Made by a program: the position numbers and the translations under genes. The notes below the pieces were generated by a model. It ran no database searches. It saw nothing but the letters and a program-made list of their open reading frames with translations, and was not told where the DNA came from. A stretch of 31,802 nt of DNA from Coriobacteriaceae bacterium (lineage in GTDB: Bacteria; Actinomycetota; Coriobacteriia; Anaerosomatales; SLCP01). The DNA is taken from assembly GCA_003563465.1 (NCBI GenBank), contig PWVH01000008.1:1-31802 (forward strand), read 5' to 3'. Below are positions 26,318 to 31,802 of this stretch, one piece after another; the stretch's first letter is position 1, and each line of letters starts with the position of its first letter.

Positions 26318-26638
26318 TCACTCCTTATCGAGACGCCAGTAATCTAGTCCAGTGCGGTGGGCTGCGCGCGCCAGAGCGTGTCCGGATGTGGGACTCGAGA
26401 GCAGCACGAGCGCGGCCAAGGCTATCATCTTGACGCTCGAGGGCTCGAGGCCGTTAAAGACCGCGAGTGCCAGAAGTATCGAACCAGCACCTAGCGTGTC
26501 GCACTTCGTGGCAGCATGCGTGCGCGAATAGAAGTCCGGTAGCCGAACGAGCCCGATAGTACCTACAAGAAAGAAGAACGCTCCGAAGCCTACAAGGACG
26601 ACTACAATCGCGTTGATGATGCCCTCGTAAGAGATCAC
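26318..26638 (-). CDS. mnhG: MrpG subunit
   Basis: A 106-residue protein with three membrane helices. GTIGLVRLPDFYSRTHAATKCDTLG is split here by the motif VRLPDFYSRTHAATK, the clear MrpG signature, and SPTSGHALARAAH follows. It is read from a GTG at 26638 with AAGGTGA upstream, overlapping the mnhF stop by 4 bases. MrpE, F and G form the small-subunit end of Mrp complexes. Confidence 0.94.
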   Translation of the reverse strand: MISYEGIINAIVVVLVGFGAFFFLVGTIGLVRLPDFYSRTHAATKCDTLGAGSILLALAVFNGLEPSSVKMIALAALVLLSSPTSGHALARAAHRTGLDYWRLDKE

Positions 26639-26910
26639 GACCAGTCACCTTTCAGTCGACCGGTCTCCATGAAGCGAGTAGCCGCGATAGTGATGACGAA
26701 GTTGAGAAGACCATAGACGAGAGCGACATCAAGCAGGATTCCTCGTCCAAAGACTAAGGCAAGCACGGCGAGGACGACGAGCGTCTTGGTACCGATGATG
26801 TTTACCGCCAGCACGCGGTCGACAGTCGTGGGGCCCGCGTATGCGCGCCACAGGCACACGAACGCGTTCACGAGCAAGAAGATGCCTAGACCCCAGAAGA
26901 ACGTCTCCAC
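26635..26910 (-). CDS. mnhF: MrpF subunit
   Basis: A 91-residue protein with three membrane helices. YAGPTTVDRVLAVNIIGTKT and LLDVALVYGLLNFVITIAAT are the MrpF hallmark, including the conserved Asp in TTVDRVLA and in LLDVAL. It is read from a GTG at 26910 with GAGGAG upstream. It lies 7 bases after mnhE and overlaps mnhG by 4. Confidence 0.94.
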   Translation of the reverse strand: METFFWGLGIFLLVNAFVCLWRAYAGPTTVDRVLAVNIIGTKTLVVLAVLALVFGRGILLDVALVYGLLNFVITIAATRFMETGRLKGDWS

Positions 26911-26917
26911 CTTGCAC

Positions 26918-27391
26918 TCACTCCTCGAAGACCCGCATCAGCCTCTGCTCGAGTTCGCCGCTTGCGATCTCATCGGTAAAGCTTTCCGCTAGGCCATGGA
27001 TGTAGAACGTGTTGTTTTCGACGTCGACCGTGAGCGTGCCCGGCGTAAGCGTGATCGAGTTGGCGTAAGCGACGCGTGTGACTTCGCGCTTGAAGGGCGT
27101 TCTGTGGCCGACGATGATGGGATCGATCGGCATGCGTGGGTCGAGAACCACCTCGGCCACTTGCAGCGCAGAGACGACCATGTTCTTGAGAAGGTGCGGG
27201 ATGTAGAGAACGAACTGCCCGGCTTGGCGTGCGGTGAGTACGGGCGCATCTTCGGCCCAGAGGGTTTTCGCAGCCCACACTCCGAAGAGCACAGACAGGA
27301 TCAGACCGAACGCAAGGTCGATCAAGTTGAGCGAACCGGAAAGCACCAGCCAGAACGCGAAGAGCACCACAGATGCTTGCGCGGCTTTCAT
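26918..27391 (-). CDS. mnhE: MrpE subunit
   Basis: A 157-residue protein with two or three N-terminal membrane helices and a soluble C-terminal part. FWLVLSGSLNLIDLAFGL and ANSITLTPGTLTVDVENNTFYIH (motif ITLTPGTLTVD) are characteristic of MrpE. The ATG at 27391 shares one base with the stop of the GGDEF-like gene (TAATG), so the two are translationally coupled. This is the first ion-transport gene of the operon. Confidence 0.94.
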   Translation of the reverse strand: MKAAQASVVLFAFWLVLSGSLNLIDLAFGLILSVLFGVWAAKTLWAEDAPVLTARQAGQFVLYIPHLLKNMVVSALQVAEVVLDPRMPIDPIIVGHRTPFKREVTRVAYANSITLTPGTLTVDVENNTFYIHGLAESFTDEIASGELEQRLMRVFEE

Positions 27392-28371
27392 TAGTGGGTG
27401 TCTCCTTGGTCGGTCGTGCCCTCATCAGCGGAGTGCTCTTCAGGTTCTGACGTGCTTTCGGCTGGCGAGGTGTCATCCGGAACTTCGGCTCCCTCTTGTG
27501 CCGATGCGTCCGCTGGAGCCCCAGAACCCTCCCTAGCCGATGTCTCGGACGCAGACACCGTTTCATCCAAGCGCTGATTCACGATGTCGGTGAGTTCGCT
27601 GGCCCGGAGTGCATCCTCGGGATAGGTGGCGATTGCAGCGGTGACAGTGCAATGGGTCACTGGTTCGATCACGTCCCCTTCGAATTCGGCTGCTGCGACC
27701 GCTTCGCGAATGCGTTCGGCTGCAGCCTCAGCGCCAGACGCATCCGTCAACGGCAGCACGATGCAATAGGCGGTATGTCCGTAGCGCGCGATGATGTCGT
27801 GACTGCGCACGGTTACGCGCAAGATGTCCGCGAGGTGCTCGAGAAGCACCTCTGCCTTGTAGTGGCCGAACTGAGTCTTGAACTCCTCGAAGTCGTTGAC
27901 GGTAATCAAAACGATGGAGCAGTCGAGGCCATAGCGCTCGCTGCGTCTCAATTCCTCGGCGAGCCGTTCGTTCAGATACTCGGCCTTGAAGAGACCTGTA
28001 AGGGGATCGAGGATCGAGGCTTCCTCTAGCAGCTGACCATGCCTCGTGCTGCGTTGAGACTGCGCTCCGATCACCAATCCGGAGACGAAGAAGGCGACCA
28101 TGCCCACTATGAGTTCCGGGAGCACCGCAGGATCGAAGTCGACACCCGCAGTCAGAAGCGCTAACAACGCGGTGGAGACTGCGGCGGCGAGAATCGCTCC
28201 AGCCACGTGAAACGCTAGTGCCGCGATGACGATAGGCACCAGGTAAAGAGGCCAGAACACCTCGAGATCTCCGGTGGTGATGATTAGTACGGTGACGAAC
28301 ACCCCGGTGACGACGACAAGCATTACCCGCGCAAGTTGGACACCGGGTGACTTCCCTGAATCATCAGGCAT
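27391..28371 (-). CDS. Membrane protein with degenerate GGDEF domain
   Basis: A 326-residue protein from the ATG at 28371, with GGAGGGG upstream. Residues 15-105 form about four membrane helices, 118-270 a GGDEF-type domain (ILDPLTGLFKAEYLNERLAE), and 271-326 an acidic tail. The active motif GGDEF is GHTAY at 198-202. The metal-binding Asp of the usual D.D.FK..ND motif is also lost (TVNDFEEFKTQFGH). It therefore probably cannot make cyclic di-GMP and may be a sensor or binding protein. It is the operon's first gene and is coupled to mnhE, which suggests control of the antiporter complex. Confidence 0.85.
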   Translation of the reverse strand: MPDDSGKSPGVQLARVMLVVVTGVFVTVLIITTGDLEVFWPLYLVPIVIAALAFHVAGAILAAAVSTALLALLTAGVDFDPAVLPELIVGMVAFFVSGLVIGAQSQRSTRHGQLLEEASILDPLTGLFKAEYLNERLAEELRRSERYGLDCSIVLITVNDFEEFKTQFGHYKAEVLLEHLADILRVTVRSHDIIARYGHTAYCIVLPLTDASGAEAAAERIREAVAAAEFEGDVIEPVTHCTVTAAIATYPEDALRASELTDIVNQRLDETVSASETSAREGSGAPADASAQEGAEVPDDTSPAESTSEPEEHSADEGTTDQGDTH

Positions 28372-28440
28372 CGCGACACCCCTCCGGTAGCTCGTGTGCT
28401 AGCTCCCGCACCGCTTATCGTGCTGTGACAAGCTGCAAAC

Positions 28441-28479
28441 TCTCGGTTCGACCGAGATACCCGAGCATGTCACGGTGAC
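28441..28479 (-). promoter_or_regulatory. Two palindromes in the leader of the antiporter operon
   Basis: TCTCGGT-TCG-ACCGAGA (28441-28457) is a perfect 7-bp hairpin with a 3-base loop, and GTCAC-G-GTGAC (28469-28479) is a second palindrome. Both lie near or just after the predicted transcript start of the operon. They could be operators or leader structures. Confidence 0.45.
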
Positions 28480-28490
28480 TGTCGCTGCCC

Positions 28491-28519
28491 AGTATAACCA
28501 TACCTGTGACTCTAGTCAC
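28491..28519 (-). promoter_or_regulatory. Promoter of the antiporter operon
   Basis: On the minus strand the -35 GTGACT (28519-28514) and the -10 TATACT (28496-28491) are separated by 17 bases. Transcription would begin near 28484, giving a leader of about 113 bases before the GGDEF-like gene. The whole set down to 17637 has gaps of no more than 14 bases and so is likely one transcript. Confidence 0.6.
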
Positions 28520-28520
28520 A
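28505..28520. promoter_or_regulatory. CRP/FNR-family operator over the operon promoter
   Basis: TGTGACTCTAGTCACA is a perfect 16-bp palindrome and fits TGTGA-N6-TCACA, the consensus of CRP and actinobacterial GlxR. It covers the predicted -35, so binding would more likely repress than activate. The regulator is not in the window. Confidence 0.65.
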
Positions 28521-28707
28521 AGAATCTGCAAGCCTGAAAAAAGCTTATGCCGCAGGACTCCACGAGGAGATCGAAGGGAGTCGATCCTGGTCTTAACCCC
28601 AGGGTGGCCGTCCGGGTTCGGGTTGCCCGGGGAGACATCAAGATTCGGTTGCGTCGTTTCGGCGATGATGGTAGATTTACTGGTCGCATCGCAAGATGCA
28701 TAGACGC
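28521..28707. other. Intergenic region between the antiporter promoter and the tRNA
   Basis: No protein is supported here: the frames that cross it run through the tRNA or the promoter. It contains a short AAAAAAGCTT stretch, small GC hairpins near 28587-28604 (CCTGG/CCAGG), and the tRNA promoter listed separately. Confidence 0.5.
28649..28677 (+). promoter_or_regulatory. Promoter of the initiator tRNA
   Basis: TTGCGT (28649-28654) and TAGATT (28672-28677) with a 17-base spacer, about 30 bases before the tRNA. Confidence 0.5.
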
Positions 28708-28784
<77 letters not shown>

Positions 28785-29146
28785 AGGAATCAGCAGGTCG
28801 GAGGCTTAACAGTTTCTGGCCTGTTTCCATTCACTGGAAGAATCACCCCTCCGTCCAAGATGGCATCCAATCGAAATGGGAAGACAGGGCACGGGGGATA
28901 GGTGGATTGACCTGCGGTCTAGGTGATCGGCGGGAGAAACTCAGGACTACTTCTTGATAATACTGATGCGCTTGCTCTTGGGCTCGGTGAGAGTCTTCTT
29001 CTTGGGTGGTGATTTACTCTCTTAGCCCTAGCGATCGCGTGGCACGAGCACGATCGGCAACAGTGCGAGCTTGACGAGTAGTCTCGTCGAGAAGCAGAGT
29101 CATCGAAAGAGGGCATAGAAACTGTGTTCTGATTGGATAGGCAAGG
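28785..29146. other. Intergenic region after the tRNA
   Basis: The 362 bases contain a weak hairpin (TTCCA/TGGAA, 28825-28839) that may end the tRNA transcript, and a broken minus-strand small gene listed separately. No integrase and no repeated tRNA end were found, so an insertion site is not supported. Confidence 0.5.
28947..29103 (-). pseudogene. Possible frameshifted small basic protein
   Basis: From the ATG at 29103 the frame reads MTLLLDETTRQARTVADRAR and so on, stopping at 29014-29016. In a second frame the reading goes on to a stop at 28947 with a Lys- and Pro-rich tail (KSPPKKKTLTEPKSKRISI). The switch point is an AG-repeat (AGAGAG near 29015-29020). One more AG would join both halves in frame into a 52-residue protein. 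No good ribosome site is visible. It may be a decayed gene, a slippery phase-variable site or a sequence error. Confidence 0.3.
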
Positions 29147-29398
29147 ATGCTGAAGCTGGTCAAACTCCTAGTAAGTGGTTGGCTGATACTGATAGTCGCT
29201 GTCGTCTTGAACATGGTCGCGGGATTTGTTGGATTGGCTGACTGGTATCAGCTGCTCCGTGGAGAGGAGATATCGAGTTGGATAGACTGGTTCTGGCTTT
29301 TGATCGTATATCCACTCGGTATGGGATCGTGTATTCCACTTGCGAAATGGATACTCGAAGGCTTGGATGATTCTTGGAGGCGCGGGGCGAAGAGATGA
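29147..29398 (+). CDS. Small membrane protein, unrecognised
   Basis: An 83-residue protein with two hydrophobic helices (about 8-30 and 46-70), aromatic-rich (DWYQLL, WIDWFWLLIVYP), ending in a basic stretch (WRRGAKR). GGATAGGCAAGG precedes the ATG. By hand count the gene is about 50% GC, clearly below its neighbours, and it uses codons such as ATA and CTA that are rare around it. That may mean recent acquisition. No family could be named with confidence. Confidence 0.6.
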   Translation: MLKLVKLLVSGWLILIVAVVLNMVAGFVGLADWYQLLRGEEISSWIDWFWLLIVYPLGMGSCIPLAKWILEGLDDSWRRGAKR

Positions 29399-29428
29399 CC
29401 GACTCCGAGAAGAAGGCAGCGAAGGACT

Positions 29429-30964
29429 TCAGGTAGTGTCGAGGGAGCGGGCGGCTCTTTTCGGGGTAACCTCGAAGAACAGAGGCCTGCGCAACATCAG
29501 CTTGGTCTGCGCGTGCAATGCGGGTGCCATGCCGAGCACCAGTCCGGTGACGGGTAGCAGAAACCACATGGTCGTCAGTTCGGCAAGCAGGAGTGTCGCG
29601 GGGTAGCCGGGCGGAGGCGGCTCGCGGCGCAGTTCCAGCAACAGGATAGCTGCGAGCGCACCACCACCACAGACGAAGAGCATGCCCAGTGCGACCGCGA
29701 TAGCGGGCAGCGATCCCACCGAGCGCTGCGCAGACGCATAGACGGGGTGGCCGCGAACGCTCAGCAGGTACGCACTCACCACGAGGAACCAGCTTGCGAC
29801 TCGCAGTACGTGGTCGTGCAACACTTGACCGGCCCGTGCGAGCATCCTCGGAGAGCGGATGCAGCGGCCCGTTATCAGCTCACCGATCAGATACCCGGCA
29901 TCCTCGGCTCCATACGCATGCCTCATCACCTGGCGTGACCGCGTGCGGATACCGGACCAGAAGCCCTTTCCCTCTGCGGCGTCTGCACGAGTGGGCAGGA
30001 AAACGGAGGTCATACCCACATCACCATCGCGTCGCACCTCGCATTGCAGGAACACGTGCCAGTCTTCGGAGATGACGGTCGGGTCCCACCACCCGCACTC
30101 TTCGGCCAAACAGAAGCTCAAGGTGTAGGTGGATATGGGCAGCGGGACGTACCCGGGAAACGCGAGTTCGGCCATTTGCGTGGCGTGCGTGACCCATGTC
30201 GTGAAGCGGACCGGCACCGGGACACGCCAGATGTTGTTGTAGTAGAGAAGCGGTGCTTGCCAGAAGCGAGCGTGACGCCGGTCATCGTGCGCGAACAATC
30301 TCGAGACGGCGGCGAAATAGAGCGGGTGGATGACAGAATCCGCGTCGCACGACGTCACCGTAGTGCGCGCGGGGTCGACCCCGAGAAGAGAGACGGCTTC
30401 CTTGGCGGCACGCGTCGCCCAAAGCATGTTGGCCGACTTGCCCGAGATCTCGCCGGGGAGGCCGGCAGGATGCATGCTGACGGCGAAATGCGCGAACGCC
30501 TCACGGTATGCAGCTTCAAGGCGGTCCGCCTTGAGCCGAACCCCCGGCTCGCACTCCTCCATCGCAAGCACCACCATCAACCGTTCGGAAGCTTTGTGCT
30601 GCGCAGCGAGTCCGTCGAGCGTTCGACGGAGGACAGCCTCGGGCTCGCGGTAGGTGGGGACCAGGACGAGGTGCCAAACATCTGAGGGCGCGAAGCCCGC
30701 GGGCCCGGGCTCGTGCTCCTCGGCGGCCCAATCGGTGCGCTCCCATACGGAAATCCGCGCATCGCCTATGAGCGCGAACAGGAGCGTCACGACGACCCGC
30801 ATGATGAGGTAGCAGAGGAATACCGTTGCGATGAAGACCCACGCTCTCGGCGCGACGATCACGCCAAGCACGCTCAGTGCGATCACGCTATACGAGATGA
30901 AGCCCGGGACCGCATGGCGCAGTCCTAGCTGACCGGTGGAGCGATACGGGCGGCTCGTCCGCAC
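29429..30964 (-). CDS. Membrane glycosyltransferase, family 2 type
   Basis: A 511-residue protein read from a GTG at 30964 with GAGGAG upstream. Two helices span about 22-62. The glycosyltransferase domain follows: VPTYREP (102-108), the metal-binding CDADS (D207, D209), and ISEDW with E300 and D301 as the likely catalytic pair. RTRSRQVMRHAYG (340-352) stands where processive enzymes have QxxRW. At least three more helices lie at the C-terminus. It would move a sugar from a nucleotide donor to a lipid or growing chain at the membrane. The substrate cannot be told. No other polysaccharide genes lie nearby. Confidence 0.82.
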   Translation of the reverse strand: MRTSRPYRSTGQLGLRHAVPGFISYSVIALSVLGVIVAPRAWVFIATVFLCYLIMRVVVTLLFALIGDARISVWERTDWAAEEHEPGPAGFAPSDVWHLVLVPTYREPEAVLRRTLDGLAAQHKASERLMVVLAMEECEPGVRLKADRLEAAYREAFAHFAVSMHPAGLPGEISGKSANMLWATRAAKEAVSLLGVDPARTTVTSCDADSVIHPLYFAAVSRLFAHDDRRHARFWQAPLLYYNNIWRVPVPVRFTTWVTHATQMAELAFPGYVPLPISTYTLSFCLAEECGWWDPTVISEDWHVFLQCEVRRDGDVGMTSVFLPTRADAAEGKGFWSGIRTRSRQVMRHAYGAEDAGYLIGELITGRCIRSPRMLARAGQVLHDHVLRVASWFLVVSAYLLSVRGHPVYASAQRSVGSLPAIAVALGMLFVCGGGALAAILLLELRREPPPPGYPATLLLAELTTMWFLLPVTGLVLGMAPALHAQTKLMLRRPLFFEVTPKRAARSLDTT

Positions 30965-31019
30965 ACCATCTCCTCAGGGCTGCGGTTCGCTTGACACGAA
31001 CGCAACGAATCATAGCACC

Positions 31020-31190
31020 CTAGCGACGTCCGTGACGCATAGCCCTGCCGTTCCAGGATCGACCCCCAAGGGCCTGCTCGAACCACTCGCGCGTAAGCCG
31101 CAACGCCTTCTCGAGAGCACCAGGCTCCTCGAACAGGTGGCCGACGTGAGCGACGATCTCCAGATGGGCGACTTCTTCTCGGGCATCGCG
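31020..31190 (-). pseudogene. C-terminal remnant of a dienelactone-hydrolase-like protein
   Basis: A minus-strand frame ends at a TAG at 31022-31020. Shortly before, it encodes EEVAHLEIVAHVGHLFEEPG followed by ALEKALRLTREWFEQAL. This resembles the C-terminal end of dienelactone-hydrolase-type alpha/beta hydrolases, including those fused to phosphoribosyltransferase domains, where HLFEEPG holds the catalytic His. No start codon or nucleophile region is present, and upstream the frame runs into the MATE gene. It is probably a deletion remnant. Confidence 0.6.
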
Positions 31191-31221
31191 GTTAGGCAGG
31201 CGACGGCGGGAGAACCCACTT

Positions 31222-31802
31222 TCAGACCGCCGCGGGCACAGGCTCGTCGTCGACAGTCGGAACCGGCACCGGATCGTGGCGGAGGCTTCGAAAGATCGAC
31301 CGGAACCACCCGATCGCGACCAGTCCGGTCACAAAGTTGGCGGCAAACGCCGCCCACCACACGCCGGCAAGCCCGATAAGCGCCGAGCCGAGGAAGGCGA
31401 GCGGCACGTAGAGCACGAACATGCGCAGGACCGAGAGGGCCATCGAGTGCAGTGGCTTGTGCAGCGCGTTGAGCGAGTTCGCCACGGTGGTGAGCACGCC
31501 GAGCATGAACAGACTCGGGAACACGACTGCCATGTAGGTGACGACCGTCTCGATCACCACGGGGTTGTCGTTGAAGACCGAGGCCACCGGGCGGCCGACC
31601 ACGAGTGAGAGCAGCCAGACGAACGCGCCCCACCCCGATGCGAGCGCGAGCGCGACCTTGACGGCCCGGCCGACGCGCGCCTTGTTTCCGGCGCCCCAGT
31701 TCTGACCGATGAAGGGCACGAGCGCGCTGCCGAGCGCCATGATCACCATGAGTGCGAACATCTCGAGCCTGCTGGCGCCCCCGAATCCGGCTACGGCCGC
31801 CA
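31222..31802 (-). CDS. MATE-family efflux transporter, C-terminal part (cut by window edge)
   Basis: The frame is open to the right edge, and the visible 193 residues correspond to roughly the last 40% of a MATE protein. GSALVPFIGQNWGAGNKARVGRA (core VPFIGQNWGAGNKA) is the typical loop at the start of the second half, and at least five membrane helices follow. MATE proteins expel drugs or metabolites with Na+ or H+ influx. The coupling ion cannot be told from this part. The C-terminal tail is Pro- and Val-rich. Confidence 0.9.
   Translation of the reverse strand, partial: AAVAGFGGASRLEMFALMVIMALGSALVPFIGQNWGAGNKARVGRAVKVALALASGWGAFVWLLSLVVGRPVASVFNDNPVVIETVVTYMAVVFPSLFMLGVLTTVANSLNALHKPLHSMALSVLRMFVLYVPLAFLGSALIGLAGVWWAAFAANFVTGLVAIGWFRSIFRSLRHDPVPVPTVDDEPVPAAV

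Noticed and set aside
30936..31379. A 147-codon plus-strand frame at the glycosyltransferase-MATE junction
   Set aside because: The opposite strand has the clear hydrolase remnant and the MATE gene end; this frame is Arg/Pro-rich as shadows are.

Overview
The window is 31.8 kb of gene-dense, GC-rich bacterial DNA. Starts are often GTG or TTG, gene overlaps are short, and ribosome sites are GGAGG-like. A complete V/A-type ATPase operon in place of an F-type one, a UPF0237/UPF0210 pair, a DUF951 gene and TldD/TldE together suggest an anaerobic high-GC Gram-positive lineage, perhaps a deep Actinomycetota group such as Coriobacteriia relatives. That placement is inference; no phylogenetic marker was tested.

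Layout. 1-342: start of an exported protein, cut by the window edge. 431-2436: DUF711 and ACT-domain genes (minus) divergent from a DUF951 gene (plus). 2527-3414: membrane-anchored LytM/M23-like protein (minus). 3532-12466: V-type ATPase operon on plus, in the order H-I-K-E-C-F-A-B-(62-residue membrane protein)-D. 12754-16995: tldE, tldD and a coiled-coil NlpC/P60 hydrolase (minus). 17230-17583: small zinc-ribbon protein (plus). 17637-28371: a long minus-strand operon that starts with a degenerate GGDEF membrane protein and continues as MrpE-F-G, an MbhD-like subunit, a fused MbhE/MrpB-like subunit, MrpC, and four separate large antiporter-type (NuoL/M/N, MrpA/D) subunits. The last of these carries a long hydrophilic C-terminal extension and a terminal membrane helix. 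28491-28784: operon promoter with a CRP-type palindrome, then an initiator tRNA gene. 28785-29398: lower-GC stretch with a broken small gene and a small membrane protein. 29429-31802: glycosyltransferase, remnant of an alpha/beta hydrolase, and a MATE transporter cut by the window edge.

The two large operons can be read as one bioenergetic theme. The ATPase proteolipid carries the Na+-binding residue set known from the Enterococcus hirae rotor. The antiporter operon has the gene order of the Na+-translocating half of archaeal membrane-bound hydrogenase (Mbh A-H), but it is followed by three more antiporter-type proteins and no hydrogenase subunits. A sodium circuit that links the two is the most interesting hypothesis here. 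The antiporter operon also shows two regulatory hooks: a TGTGA-N6-TCACA operator over its promoter, and a translationally coupled GGDEF-like protein that lacks catalytic residues.
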